DNA of 64,000 nt, from assembly GCF_034661295.1 (NCBI RefSeq), contig NZ_CP141062.1, positions 868,001 to 932,000 on the forward strand, read 5' to 3'. The DNA comes from Faecalibacter sp. LW9 (GTDB taxonomy: Bacteria > Bacteroidota > Bacteroidia > Flavobacteriales > Weeksellaceae). The notes beneath the pieces were generated by a model that ran no database searches, had not been told where the DNA came from, and saw nothing but the letters and a program-made list of their open reading frames with translations. Both the position numbers and the translations under genes were made by a program. Each line of letters starts with the position of its first letter. Position 1 is the stretch's first letter. Positions 38,862 through 47,750 of the stretch are shown here, piece after piece.

Positions 38862-39218
38862 TTTTAATTTTTTTCGATATGAAATTAAACCGTTAAGCAT
38901 TTTTCCTATTTCATCTAATTGAACTTTTAATTCATTACATTCGGTTGAATTAATGTAATCTAAATTTACGGCAATTGTAAGTTGAGTTTCTAATTCAGCC
39001 CAACTTCCTAAAGCTATATATAGAAATTGAATATATTCTTTATTTGAATTACGAGCTGAACCTTCTGCAATATTTGATGGTATCGATACAGCCGCTCTTC
39101 TCATTTGATGGGTTAAACCATATATTTCTTCTTTGGGAAAAGAATTTGTTTGTTGATATAATTGAGTAACAAAGGCTATTGATTGTTTCCAAACTTCTAA
39201 ATCTTTATGTGTTTTCAT
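38856..39218 (-). CDS. Four-helix-bundle protein, 23S rRNA intervening-sequence (IVS) family
   Basis: 120 residues, all helical. LEVWKQSIAFV..LYQ, the RRAAVSIPSNIAEGSAR signature and the EYIQFLYIALGSWAELETQL helix identify the family known as 23S IVS proteins or four-helix-bundle proteins (related to diversity-generating-retroelement Avd). The family forms pentameric bundles and is thought to bind nucleic acid; no role in polysaccharide synthesis is known. It sits between the glycosyltransferase and pglC-like genes, framed by a 16/18 inverted repeat, and looks like an inserted cassette. No reverse transcriptase is nearby. Confidence 0.88.
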   Translation of the reverse strand: MKTHKDLEVWKQSIAFVTQLYQQTNSFPKEEIYGLTHQMRRAAVSIPSNIAEGSARNSNKEYIQFLYIALGSWAELETQLTIAVNLDYINSTECNELKVQLDEIGKMLNGLISYRKKLKS

Positions 39219-39248
39219 CCTTATATCATTTTGTTTATAAAACCTATT

Positions 39249-39266
39249 TTCTAATCTCTTATCCCT
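39249..39266. repeat. Inverted repeat, right arm, flanking the four-helix-bundle gene
   Basis: TTCTAATCTCTTATCCCT, inverted relative to 38844-38861. It overlaps the stop codon of the adjacent glycosyltransferase gene. Confidence 0.65.
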
Positions 39267-40410
39267 CCAAAAGAAACTTATACTCTTCCAACAACGCCTT
39301 CCAGACCACCGATTGTTCGTAACGGGATTGAATCATTGGGCGAGCATTGGATTTTAAAGTCGTATAATAGAATTCATCATCCATCATTTTTTGCATGGCC
39401 TCTAAAATGGCCTTCGTATTTTTCACAGGAATAATGCTTCCATTTTGGCCTTCTACAATAATTTCATTGCAACCATTGATATCCGAAACAATACTAGGCA
39501 ATCCCATTGCTCCCGCTTGCATCACTACATTCGGAAACCCTTCGCGATAACTTGGAAAGACTAAGGCATTAGCGATGGCAAAATAAGGTCGCACATCTTT
39601 CTGAAAACCTACGGAGATGATACGTGGGTTTGATTCAATTTCTTGAAGTGTTTCAAGATGTAAAGGATCCAAGTCCGTTTCTAAAGGGACTACCAGTAAG
39701 AGTTTAGCATTAGGGTTTGTGAGTTTTGAGAAAGCGGAAACCAATTCATTGATGCCTTTATCGCCTACTAGACGGCCAACAAAAATGAAAACAAAATCAT
39801 TTAGTATAATATTTAATTCCTTTTTTAAATCTTCTTGAACATCAATAGAGATTTTATCTTTTGAGAAATAAAACGTATCAATACCATTTGAAGATCCATT
39901 ACCAATTACTTTTAATTTCTCTTTCGATGTATATTTATTTTGAATAATAAAATCATATAATCCTTGAGAATTAGGATAAACATTTGTAGCAGAAGCATAC
40001 GTTAATTTCTCTACACCATCTAATATTTTTCGCTTAGTTCCTGTGGCTTCCATCAAAGGTAATCCTGCCACCGTATGTAATCGAATCGGAACTCCTGCTA
40101 ATTTAGCCGCGAGCATCCCAACAATTCCTGCTTTGGGTGTATGCGTATGAACGATTTGAGGTTTCTCTTTTTTAAAAAAACGATAAGTTTGCCATAACGA
40201 TTTTAAATCCGCGATTGGTGTAATTTTTCGAGACATTTCAATTGAAACGACATTAATTCCTTCAGCCTCTTTTACCTCATCTAATTCCGGTCCTTTAGAA
40301 GAAACGCCTATCACTTCAAAGCCTTTAGAAGACATAAATTGGTGTTGTCCTTTGAGTAAAACTTTAAGTGAAAGTGGAACAGTTGTTAATCGGATGAGTT
40401 TAGTTTTCAT
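39259..40410 (-). CDS. Glycosyltransferase family 4 (GT-B)
   Basis: 383 residues. An N-terminal acceptor domain contains HTHTPKAGIVGMLAAKLAGVP and a C-terminal donor domain has FIFVGRLVGDKGINELV and SYREGFPNVVMQAGAMGLPSI (the EX7E region). It resembles enzymes that add the second sugar after PglC-type initiation. Its start overlaps the previous glycosyltransferase gene by 11 bp, and only the four-helix-bundle cassette separates it from pglC. Confidence 0.88.
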   Translation of the reverse strand: MKTKLIRLTTVPLSLKVLLKGQHQFMSSKGFEVIGVSSKGPELDEVKEAEGINVVSIEMSRKITPIADLKSLWQTYRFFKKEKPQIVHTHTPKAGIVGMLAAKLAGVPIRLHTVAGLPLMEATGTKRKILDGVEKLTYASATNVYPNSQGLYDFIIQNKYTSKEKLKVIGNGSSNGIDTFYFSKDKISIDVQEDLKKELNIILNDFVFIFVGRLVGDKGINELVSAFSKLTNPNAKLLLVVPLETDLDPLHLETLQEIESNPRIISVGFQKDVRPYFAIANALVFPSYREGFPNVVMQAGAMGLPSIVSDINGCNEIIVEGQNGSIIPVKNTKAILEAMQKMMDDEFYYTTLKSNARPMIQSRYEQSVVWKALLEEYKFLLEG

Positions 40411-41488
40411 TTAAAACTTTTTTATAGACTTTAATATGTTGATCTACCATGGTATTTATATCAAACTCAGACGCTCTTTGTTTACATTCCTCTGCAATTT
40501 TATTGTAATAAATTGGATCAAAACTTAAATTCAGAATATGAGTTGCCAACTCTTTTGAATTACCTCGTTCAAATAAAAGCCCTGCTCCTTCCACGATCTC
40601 TCTTAAACCTGGAACATTGGATGCAATAAAAGGTTTACATGCCATTCCTTCTATACTTGATAAAGAAAGGCCTTCATAGTTGGATGATAAAATAATTAAG
40701 TCTACAGTATTTAATAATTCTGGAATATCTGTTCTCAAACCTAAAAATTTAACTCTTTGATTAAGGCCTATTTTATTGACTAAACACTCACTTTCATCTC
40801 TCAAAATTCCATCTCCTACTAATAATAGCTTATATTTTTCTGGAAGAGATTTCAATGCTTTTATTAAAGTGACTTGATCCTTTGGATACCGAAAACTTGA
40901 AACTTGAATTAATAAAAATATGTCGTCATTTTCAAAAAATTCACTTTTATTATAAGCCCCTGAATTTTGAAACTTTTCTAAATTAATCCCATTATTAATT
41001 AAAGTGAAATAATCATTATTGAAGTTAAGATGAAACTTTAAATTTTTATCCACTTCATCTGAAATAGTAACAATTTTATCTACGCCTCTGTATATAAAAC
41101 GATCGATATATTTAAATAAAGTACTTTCCCTTCTTCTATTATTTGTACTATGTTCCGTATAAATAATTTTTGTGGAAGAAAAAGACAACCATTTCGCTAA
41201 TACCACCCAATATAAAGTAGGAAAAAGATGAACATGAGCAATTTGATATTCCTTTAATATGAAGATTAATTTAAATATCAAAAATGGATTATATACGTTT
41301 CCTTTAGTAAGTCCTATTACATTACCTCTAAATGAATTTCTTAATTTTTTCGAAAAAGGTGTATCAGAATTTTTTAATGAGACTATATCTAATTTTATAC
41401 CTCTTTCTTCATATTTTAAGGACGATTCTACGACTAAATTTTCTGCTCCCCCTGTGGAAAGACTTGTGATTATCTGTACTAGTTTCAT
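40400..41488 (-). CDS. Glycosyltransferase family 4 (GT-B)
   Basis: 362 residues from the ATG at 41488, which overlaps the preceding TGA as ATGA, the coupling expected in this operon; the frame is open 36 bp upstream. Motifs: TSLSTGGAENLV (N-terminal glycine loop), QVSSFRYPKDQVTLI and SSNYEGLSLSSIEGMACKPFI (donor-site EX7E). Retaining glycosyltransferase of unknown sugar specificity, cytosolic face of the inner membrane. Confidence 0.87.
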   Translation of the reverse strand: MKLVQIITSLSTGGAENLVVESSLKYEERGIKLDIVSLKNSDTPFSKKLRNSFRGNVIGLTKGNVYNPFLIFKLIFILKEYQIAHVHLFPTLYWVVLAKWLSFSSTKIIYTEHSTNNRRRESTLFKYIDRFIYRGVDKIVTISDEVDKNLKFHLNFNNDYFTLINNGINLEKFQNSGAYNKSEFFENDDIFLLIQVSSFRYPKDQVTLIKALKSLPEKYKLLLVGDGILRDESECLVNKIGLNQRVKFLGLRTDIPELLNTVDLIILSSNYEGLSLSSIEGMACKPFIASNVPGLREIVEGAGLLFERGNSKELATHILNLSFDPIYYNKIAEECKQRASEFDINTMVDQHIKVYKKVLNEN

Positions 41489-42366
41489 TGAATTTTTCGT
41501 TTTATCCATAGATTTAAAATCCAACCTAATGGGAATAATAAATAGTTCAAATAGATTTTTGGTCCCTTATTCAACAAGAGTAAATCATTTGCAAAGATTG
41601 CAGAAGAAACTAAATGAATAGAACTTTTACAATTTTCTAAAAATGAAGTACTATATTGCTTTTCTATGACTCTTGCATAGGCAAAACCACGTGGAGATTG
41701 TTTATATTGTTTTAAAATGGATGCGCTCGAACCTTCTGCTTGATATTCCACAATACAATAGATTTCATCCGTATAAATAAAATCATAGTGATGTCCTATC
41801 TGTCGATATAATGTTCCTAGTGGCACTAATTTTTCATTATGAAACTCTGGATATCGTGAGAATTCTTTTATTATATCAGTTCGTAGGACTATTTTTTTAT
41901 CACCTTTTACACCATATTTTTTATATAAATCAATAAGATTTCCTTGTTTTAGATGTTTGGGTATTTCAGTTCCAATAATGTTATTATTAGTATCTGCATC
42001 TAAACCAATAATTCCTGCAATATTCTTTTTGTTTTGTAAAGTATTCCATTTATTCAGAATTAATTCTACTGCATTTTTTGGCATCATGTCATCTGAATCA
42101 ATACAAACATTTAGTTCTGTTTTTATAATGGAATATGCTGCATTATGCCCCGTATGCATTCCTCCATTTTTTTTCCAATGGTATTGAATAGTTATTTTAT
42201 CTTCAGATTTCCATTGTTCAATTAGTTCTTTTGTATTATCCGTTGATCCATCATCTATGATTAACCAAATAAAGTTTTTATTGGTTTGATTACATAAACT
42301 TTGGTATAAACGAGGTAATAAATAGGCTCGATTATAAGTCGGTGTAAAAACTGTAAGTTGTTTCAT
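41485..42366 (-). CDS. Glycosyltransferase family 2 (GT-A)
   Basis: 293 residues. TVFTPTYNRAYLLPRLYQSL opens the GT-A fold; DDGSTDNT binds the nucleotide and VCIDSDDMM is the DxD motif. The C-terminal quarter may contact the membrane (YLLFPLGWILNLW). Start 1 bp inside the polymerase gene stop (TAATG-type junction). The sugar is unknown. Confidence 0.88.
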   Translation of the reverse strand: MKQLTVFTPTYNRAYLLPRLYQSLCNQTNKNFIWLIIDDGSTDNTKELIEQWKSEDKITIQYHWKKNGGMHTGHNAAYSIIKTELNVCIDSDDMMPKNAVELILNKWNTLQNKKNIAGIIGLDADTNNNIIGTEIPKHLKQGNLIDLYKKYGVKGDKKIVLRTDIIKEFSRYPEFHNEKLVPLGTLYRQIGHHYDFIYTDEIYCIVEYQAEGSSASILKQYKQSPRGFAYARVIEKQYSTSFLENCKSSIHLVSSAIFANDLLLLNKGPKIYLNYLLFPLGWILNLWIKRKIQ

Positions 42367-43460
42367 TAAGATAAAATAACATTCATGATAAAAGTAAAAC
42401 CAAAGTAAGCCAACATAATATAGGTTAATATTTTTTGATGATTTTTTTCAAAAAGATATTGTTTTAACAAAGGGTAGATAATTACCAGTGCCATCATAAA
42501 CCAAGAGAGATAAGCAAATCGGTTAGAAAAGTTAGCTTTAATGACCAATATCCAAAAGGCATTGGCAATCACATAAGAGCCAAAAATCAAATTGTACCGT
42601 TGATCTTCAAAATTCTTTTTAAAGATATAATACCAACCAGCAAACACTGCAGAAGCACTGTAAATTACAAAATCCCAACGAAATCCTGTGGAACTAAATT
42701 GGTCGTTATTAATATTTCCATCAGTTAAATAAAAGGTACGGTCATCTTCCATTAAACCTGCGAATAAATTTTGGATTGGACCACCAACAATTAAAGAGAT
42801 GGGGATACAGGCCAACCAACCATAAATAATATGTTTAGGATTTTTATAAAAATAAGCCACTAAAAAAGCTGCAGTTGGAATGATCATCGAACTATGCAAT
42901 TGAATGGAGAGAAATAAAATTAAACCCTGTAACCACTTTTTGTTGGTCGCAAAAACCAATAAAAAACAGGACGTGGCTAACCCATTTCGAATCCCATTGG
43001 TTCCATACGCCCAATAAGAAAAAGAGCCTATTAAAAGTAATATAGCGTAAAATGATCCTTTTTTAAAATTAACTTTTGAAACAATATAGATAGGTAAAAA
43101 ATATAAAAAGCTACATACTGCAAAAAAAAATTTATTTGACATTATTAATGTACAGAGGTACATAAAATAATAAAAGAAATAGTCTTTTTTAGGAATAGCA
43201 TTTTGCCCTTCTTCTTGAATTTTTAAAAATGTACGATTATACGTTGCCATATCGCCATAATATCGACCACTGATTTGGCGTGTGCCCATATAATATATTG
43301 CTAATCCAAATAAAAATACCGAAAGAATTTGTATTGTAATAGTATTAGACCTATCTGATAAATTGTACTTAAACAAATATATTGATGCTATTATAATTAT
43401 AAATAAAAGCACATAATAATATACATCTGTATAACTTTCGATGGGGATTAAGTCAAACAT
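42366..43460 (-). CDS. EpsG-family membrane protein, probable O-antigen/capsule polymerase (Wzy)
   Basis: 364 residues with about ten membrane helices and periplasmic loops containing GTRQISGRYYGDMATYNRTF and SYWAYGTNGIRNGLA, features of EpsG-type proteins. In Wzx/Wzy pathways such a protein joins lipid-linked repeat units at the periplasmic face; it is the only polymerase candidate in the locus. No activity can be proven from sequence because Wzy proteins diverge strongly. Confidence 0.78.
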   Translation of the reverse strand: MFDLIPIESYTDVYYYVLLFIIIIASIYLFKYNLSDRSNTITIQILSVFLFGLAIYYMGTRQISGRYYGDMATYNRTFLKIQEEGQNAIPKKDYFFYYFMYLCTLIMSNKFFFAVCSFLYFLPIYIVSKVNFKKGSFYAILLLIGSFSYWAYGTNGIRNGLATSCFLLVFATNKKWLQGLILFLSIQLHSSMIIPTAAFLVAYFYKNPKHIIYGWLACIPISLIVGGPIQNLFAGLMEDDRTFYLTDGNINNDQFSSTGFRWDFVIYSASAVFAGWYYIFKKNFEDQRYNLIFGSYVIANAFWILVIKANFSNRFAYLSWFMMALVIIYPLLKQYLFEKNHQKILTYIMLAYFGFTFIMNVILS

Positions 43461-43461
43461 G

Positions 43462-44568
43462 TTACAAATTTAAAAGGTTATTCCATTGTTGCATGATGGA
43501 TACCGTTGAAAAACGAACACTATTTTGTTTTGCATTGGTGCTCATCAATTGGATTTTGGATGGATTTTGAATTAAATCAATGATATGTTGGGCAAACTCT
43601 TTCGCATCTTGATTCTTTGCTAAAACTCCATCTTCACCGTTTGTTACGATATGTCGAGGACCATTAGGACAATCATAAGATACAATGGGTAATCCCACAT
43701 TCAAGGCTTCTAACAATACCGTTGGAAAACATTCGGTCACTGAAGTTAAGGCATAGAGATTATACTCCGTCATAATTGCTGGAATATTATTTACCGCTCC
43801 TTTAAAACATATGACTTCTTCTAATTGATACCTTAAAATTAATTCCTCTAACTCTTGACGTGTTGAACCATATTGATCTCCATAAATATGCAATTGCCAA
43901 TCAGGTGCATATTGATGAACAACTTTCCAGGCTTCAATCAACTGATCAAATCCCTTGACAGGCGCAATTCGTCCTGCTGCCATCACTTGTTTATTTTTCA
44001 AATGAGTTTTTAAATCAGTGGGATCAATCGGATTTGGAATTACGATGGCATTTCCTGTACGCACGTATTTCGCCTCATCTTCATTTAACACCACCATATG
44101 ATCATATTGAGATTCAATCCAATCCGTCAATTGAAACTTTAATTTGCCTAAGATGGAAGCATTTTGACGCTGTTGGGGCTCCAAGTATCTCGAATTATGC
44201 CTCTCCTTTATCAATTGCGAATTTCCTTTGATAAAAGGTAACCAATAATGATCAAAATTAAAATTGGGTGAAATAATTACATCTGGATTTAATTGTTTAA
44301 AAAGCGCTTTTTGTTTTTTATAATGTAAATAAGCTTTTTTGACATTCTCTATTGAAAAGTAGGATTTGCTTCGATTATAATTAATATTCAAATCAATGCA
44401 TTTTACCCGTTCGTCTAAAGCATAACAAGGCTTTTTACCTTGTTGCTCCGTCGTTACAATATATACCTCTACATGGGGAAGCTTTGCCCAATAATTCACT
44501 TTGGTAGCCATGACCTTTTCGATCCCCCCATGCAAATGGATTTGATCGGTGTTGAAAATAATTTTCAT
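43462..44568 (-). CDS. Glycosyltransferase family 4 (GT-B)
   Basis: 368 residues. IHLHGGIEKVMATKVNYWAK is the N-terminal loop, VMAAGRIAPVKGFDQLIEAW the donor-domain start and TSVTECFPTVLLEALNVGLPIV the EX7E region. It resembles the two neighbouring GT4 enzymes at 44569 and 47747 in its GGxEKV opening, so the three may be old duplicates with changed specificity. Confidence 0.88.
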   Translation of the reverse strand: MKIIFNTDQIHLHGGIEKVMATKVNYWAKLPHVEVYIVTTEQQGKKPCYALDERVKCIDLNINYNRSKSYFSIENVKKAYLHYKKQKALFKQLNPDVIISPNFNFDHYWLPFIKGNSQLIKERHNSRYLEPQQRQNASILGKLKFQLTDWIESQYDHMVVLNEDEAKYVRTGNAIVIPNPIDPTDLKTHLKNKQVMAAGRIAPVKGFDQLIEAWKVVHQYAPDWQLHIYGDQYGSTRQELEELILRYQLEEVICFKGAVNNIPAIMTEYNLYALTSVTECFPTVLLEALNVGLPIVSYDCPNGPRHIVTNGEDGVLAKNQDAKEFAQHIIDLIQNPSKIQLMSTNAKQNSVRFSTVSIMQQWNNLLNL

Positions 44569-45645
44569 TTAGAATAGTTTAAATAAATTTTCCCATTGCT
44601 TAGCTATAGGTTCAATAGCAAATTTTTGAACATTTATTTTAGCATTACTACCTAATACTTTTCTTAAATCATAATTGCTAATTAATTTAATTAATTGATC
44701 AGTCAAATCATGAATATTTTCCTTATCTATAATCAATCCATCAATTTGATGTTGAATAATATCCGATGGTCCAAAATCACAATCAAAAGAGACACAAGGA
44801 ACGCCACACGCCATTGCTTCAGTTAAGACCATTCCAAAGCCCTCAAATCGTGAGGACATTACATATATTGAACTTTCTAAATATTTTTGTTCGATATCCT
44901 TTGCAGGAGGGAAATAGTGGATATTATGCGATAAATGATGAGTATCTAAAATGGATAAATCTTCTTTGCCATATAAATGCAATTCCCAATCCGGATAAAG
45001 TTCATGCACTTTTTCCCAAGCTTTCACCAATAAATCTTGTCCTTTTTGATACGAAATTTTTCCAACACAAATCACCACCTTATTTTCTAAGGTAGATGAT
45101 TTTTCAGGAAAAAAAGATAATGGATTAGGGATCACTTTAAGATTTTTTAACGAAGTCCATTCCTTTGTGTTGCCTTCTGTTAATACCACAAAATAAGAAA
45201 ACTTTTTCGCTAATATTTCCATTAAAAACCATTTGACCTTTATACCTATTTTCTTCATTAAAGAAAAATGATCTTTCCATTCTATTAATTTTGAGACATG
45301 TCGTTCATAAATTAATTTTGCATCTGTCTTTAGAAAATAGGGTATAAAAAATGCTTTTAATCCATCATCACAAACGGAAATAATATCGGGTTGAATATCA
45401 TTTACTGTTTTTTGAATGCCATTTTTATATGCGCATATATATTGAAATGGATTTCCTCCAACAGGAATGGAAACCATTCGAATCTTTTCACTGAATTGAT
45501 AAAATGGATCAGAATGCGCTTCATTTAAACATAGTATAATTACCTCATACCCTAACTTTTCTGCAAAATACGAGGCTTTAATCGACAACACCCGTTCTAA
45601 GCCTCCACTACCATTAATTCCGTTGGTGATGTAAAGTAATTTCAT
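44569..45645 (-). CDS. Glycosyltransferase family 4 (GT-B)
   Basis: 358 residues. GINGSGGLERVLSIKASYFAE, VVICVGKISYQKGQDLLVKAW and SSRFEGFGMVLTEAMACGVPCV mark the family. Its start shares a base with the acyltransferase stop, and the next gene begins at its stop, so translation is probably coupled. Sugar specificity unknown. Confidence 0.88.
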   Translation of the reverse strand: MKLLYITNGINGSGGLERVLSIKASYFAEKLGYEVIILCLNEAHSDPFYQFSEKIRMVSIPVGGNPFQYICAYKNGIQKTVNDIQPDIISVCDDGLKAFFIPYFLKTDAKLIYERHVSKLIEWKDHFSLMKKIGIKVKWFLMEILAKKFSYFVVLTEGNTKEWTSLKNLKVIPNPLSFFPEKSSTLENKVVICVGKISYQKGQDLLVKAWEKVHELYPDWELHLYGKEDLSILDTHHLSHNIHYFPPAKDIEQKYLESSIYVMSSRFEGFGMVLTEAMACGVPCVSFDCDFGPSDIIQHQIDGLIIDKENIHDLTDQLIKLISNYDLRKVLGSNAKINVQKFAIEPIAKQWENLFKLF

Positions 45646-46673
45646 TATACTCCTACTATATATTTGCTATAAGGCATTAAACTTAAAATTCTAACAATGA
45701 TATAAGAACAAACTAATGAACTAATTGCAATAAGGGGAGTTTCAATGAGGGGATGAGGCAGACGGTTGTTTTCCAACATTTTCCAAATCACATCTCTAAC
45801 CACAATTATATGGATCAAATAGATTCCAAAAGAATAGGTTGCAATATTATTCAAAACTTTTTCAACAACGCTATTTAAATGAATGTTTTGAAATAAAGTA
45901 AAAATAAATGTCACTAATAAAGCACTGCTTAACGAAAGATTTTCTCTCACCATATCTAATGCATCTCTATTCAATGCATAGCCATATAAATAAGGTAAAA
46001 TAGCTCCAATAAAAAGTGGAAAAAGCTTATAAAATAATGCATATTTACTTTTTACTTGAATCGGAAATTTTCTTAAATATACCCCTAAAAATAAATACCC
46101 TATAAATCCACCCAAGTAATTTGTAATAAAATAATAATTTCCGGTAACATTGTAAATTTCTTTTTCAAATATAATATTGAAATAGGGTAGTATTAAGGTT
46201 AAAAACCAAATTAAAATTATAAAACCTAATTCTTCTTTTTTCGCTTTTTCTAACCAAGGAGATAAAATAGGAATAATAAAATATAAGCCTATTATAACAT
46301 AAATAAACCAATACACACCCGTTACTGGCTGTAGAGGCAAAAGAATTAATTTTGTAAAGATTTCTGAGATTTGAAGGGATTGATTAAAATAATTCATCAA
46401 TAATATGATTAAAGACCAAAAGATAAAGGGTCCCAATAACTTTGAAAATCTTCTTTTATAAAATTCAAAGAAGTTAAGCTTAGTAGGGGCTAATAAACTG
46501 GATGATAAGGTCACAAATAGCTCTGAACTTGGTGATGATATAAATGAAAATAACATCATAAAGATTCCAAAAGAGGGATTCAGAGCAGGCATAGCTGAAT
46601 GCGTTAATATAACTAAAAAACATGCCAGCGCTCTTAAATTATTGAAGTATTGTATATTTTTAGATTGGTTCAT
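45645..46673 (-). CDS. Acyltransferase 3 family membrane protein (OafA/WecH-like)
   Basis: 342 residues with about ten membrane helices. NNLRALACFLVILTHSA is the N-terminal helix with the conserved Arg and the catalytic-type His of the Acyl_transf_3 family. These enzymes O-acetylate or otherwise acylate surface sugars. A broken remnant of what looks like a second member of the family lies just upstream (46713-46793). Confidence 0.85.
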   Translation of the reverse strand: MNQSKNIQYFNNLRALACFLVILTHSAMPALNPSFGIFMMLFSFISSPSSELFVTLSSSLLAPTKLNFFEFYKRRFSKLLGPFIFWSLIILLMNYFNQSLQISEIFTKLILLPLQPVTGVYWFIYVIIGLYFIIPILSPWLEKAKKEELGFIILIWFLTLILPYFNIIFEKEIYNVTGNYYFITNYLGGFIGYLFLGVYLRKFPIQVKSKYALFYKLFPLFIGAILPYLYGYALNRDALDMVRENLSLSSALLVTFIFTLFQNIHLNSVVEKVLNNIATYSFGIYLIHIIVVRDVIWKMLENNRLPHPLIETPLIAISSLVCSYIIVRILSLMPYSKYIVGV

Positions 46674-46712
46674 TTTAAATTAAGTGTATTCTTTAAAAAG
46701 AATATTTTTGAT

Positions 46713-46793
46713 TTAATAATTTAGGATATGTAAACACAGCATCATTAAAATGGCTGCTTTTAAATGTTTTGATTGTTGAATTGATATTTGCAT
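46713..46793 (-). pseudogene. Remnant of an acyltransferase 3 gene N-terminus
   Basis: An ATG at 46793 opens a 26-codon frame, MQISIQQSKHLKAAILMM followed by LCLHILNY and a stop. This is close to the first helix of Acyl_transf_3 proteins of polysaccharide loci (QQS..LK..AILMM..LH). The rest of the 46.67-46.86 kb gap is AT-rich and shows no further homology that I recognise. It may be the stub of an acyltransferase gene replaced by the intact neighbour. Based on one short match. Confidence 0.4.
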
Positions 46794-46856
46794 CGTTTAA
46801 TTTTAAGTAAAGAATCAACTTTAGTTATAATTAATTTATCCATATTCTGAATTGCA

Positions 46857-47750
46857 TTAACTAAATTTAATTATGGTTTTTAATAACATTATTATATCTT
46901 TTTTTTCTTTAGATATTAAAAAGGAATTTAAATAGAACGGAACGGCGCTTATTCGTTGGAAATAACTTTTAGATGTATAATAAGCTGTTGCTCTCATACG
47001 ATTGTCTTTAATTAAAAACATATCCCATTCTTTATGACTAAATAAGTTTTTATTTAACTCTATATAGTTTTTGATTTTATCTAAGGAAATTAAAGTTGAT
47101 TTTATTCCATTATTAGTGATACGATTTTGCGAATGTTCGTACATTATATGTAATTGATCTTCCATTATTTCAAAATTATAACCAGATTTTAAAGCTTTAA
47201 TCATGAAGTAACGATCTTGGAATCTTGAAATATTGTCAAATCCATTTAAGCAATCAATAACATCCTTTTTAACACATAACATTGGAGTAAAAAAATTACC
47301 TCCAAGAACAAAATCTTTAAATTGGCCTATTTTAGGAAAATTAGAATCGGCTATTATTTCATGATTAGTCGTTTGATTGATACGTTTAAAAGCCGCTAAA
47401 CATCCATCCCATTGCGGATGATGTTCTAAAAAACGAATTTGTGTTTGGATTTTATAGGGTAAAAATTCATCGTCATCATCTAAAAAAAAGATATATTCCC
47501 CTTTTGCCACTTGAATACCACGGTTACGAGCAATACATGCGCCTGAATTTTTCTCTAACGGTAGATAAACGACATTGGGATATTTTTCAATGAGATCAGA
47601 GGTTTCTTTTTGAATCGGAGTATTTAAACCATTATCATCAACAACTATTATTTCATAGTTATAATCCGTAATTTGGTGAAAGCAACTTACAATGGCTCTT
47701 TTAAGAAAAATGGGGCGATTAAAAGTTGTGATTATTATAGAAGCTTTCAT
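46857..47750 (-). CDS. Glycosyltransferase family 2 (GT-A)
   Basis: 297 residues. SIIITTFNRPIFLKRAI, VVDDNGLNTP, CIARNRGIQVAKGEYIFFLDDDDE (DxD) and a C-terminal extension. Inverting GT of unknown specificity. The start overlaps the preceding gene's stop by 4 bp (ATGA-type). Confidence 0.88.
   Translation of the reverse strand: MKASIIITTFNRPIFLKRAIVSCFHQITDYNYEIIVVDDNGLNTPIQKETSDLIEKYPNVVYLPLEKNSGACIARNRGIQVAKGEYIFFLDDDDEFLPYKIQTQIRFLEHHPQWDGCLAAFKRINQTTNHEIIADSNFPKIGQFKDFVLGGNFFTPMLCVKKDVIDCLNGFDNISRFQDRYFMIKALKSGYNFEIMEDQLHIMYEHSQNRITNNGIKSTLISLDKIKNYIELNKNLFSHKEWDMFLIKDNRMRATAYYTSKSYFQRISAVPFYLNSFLISKEKKDIIMLLKTIIKFS

Noticed and set aside
38856-39218. Diversity-generating retroelement accessory gene (Avd)
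   Set aside because: No reverse transcriptase, template repeat or variable repeat is present; the general IVS/four-helix family name is safer.
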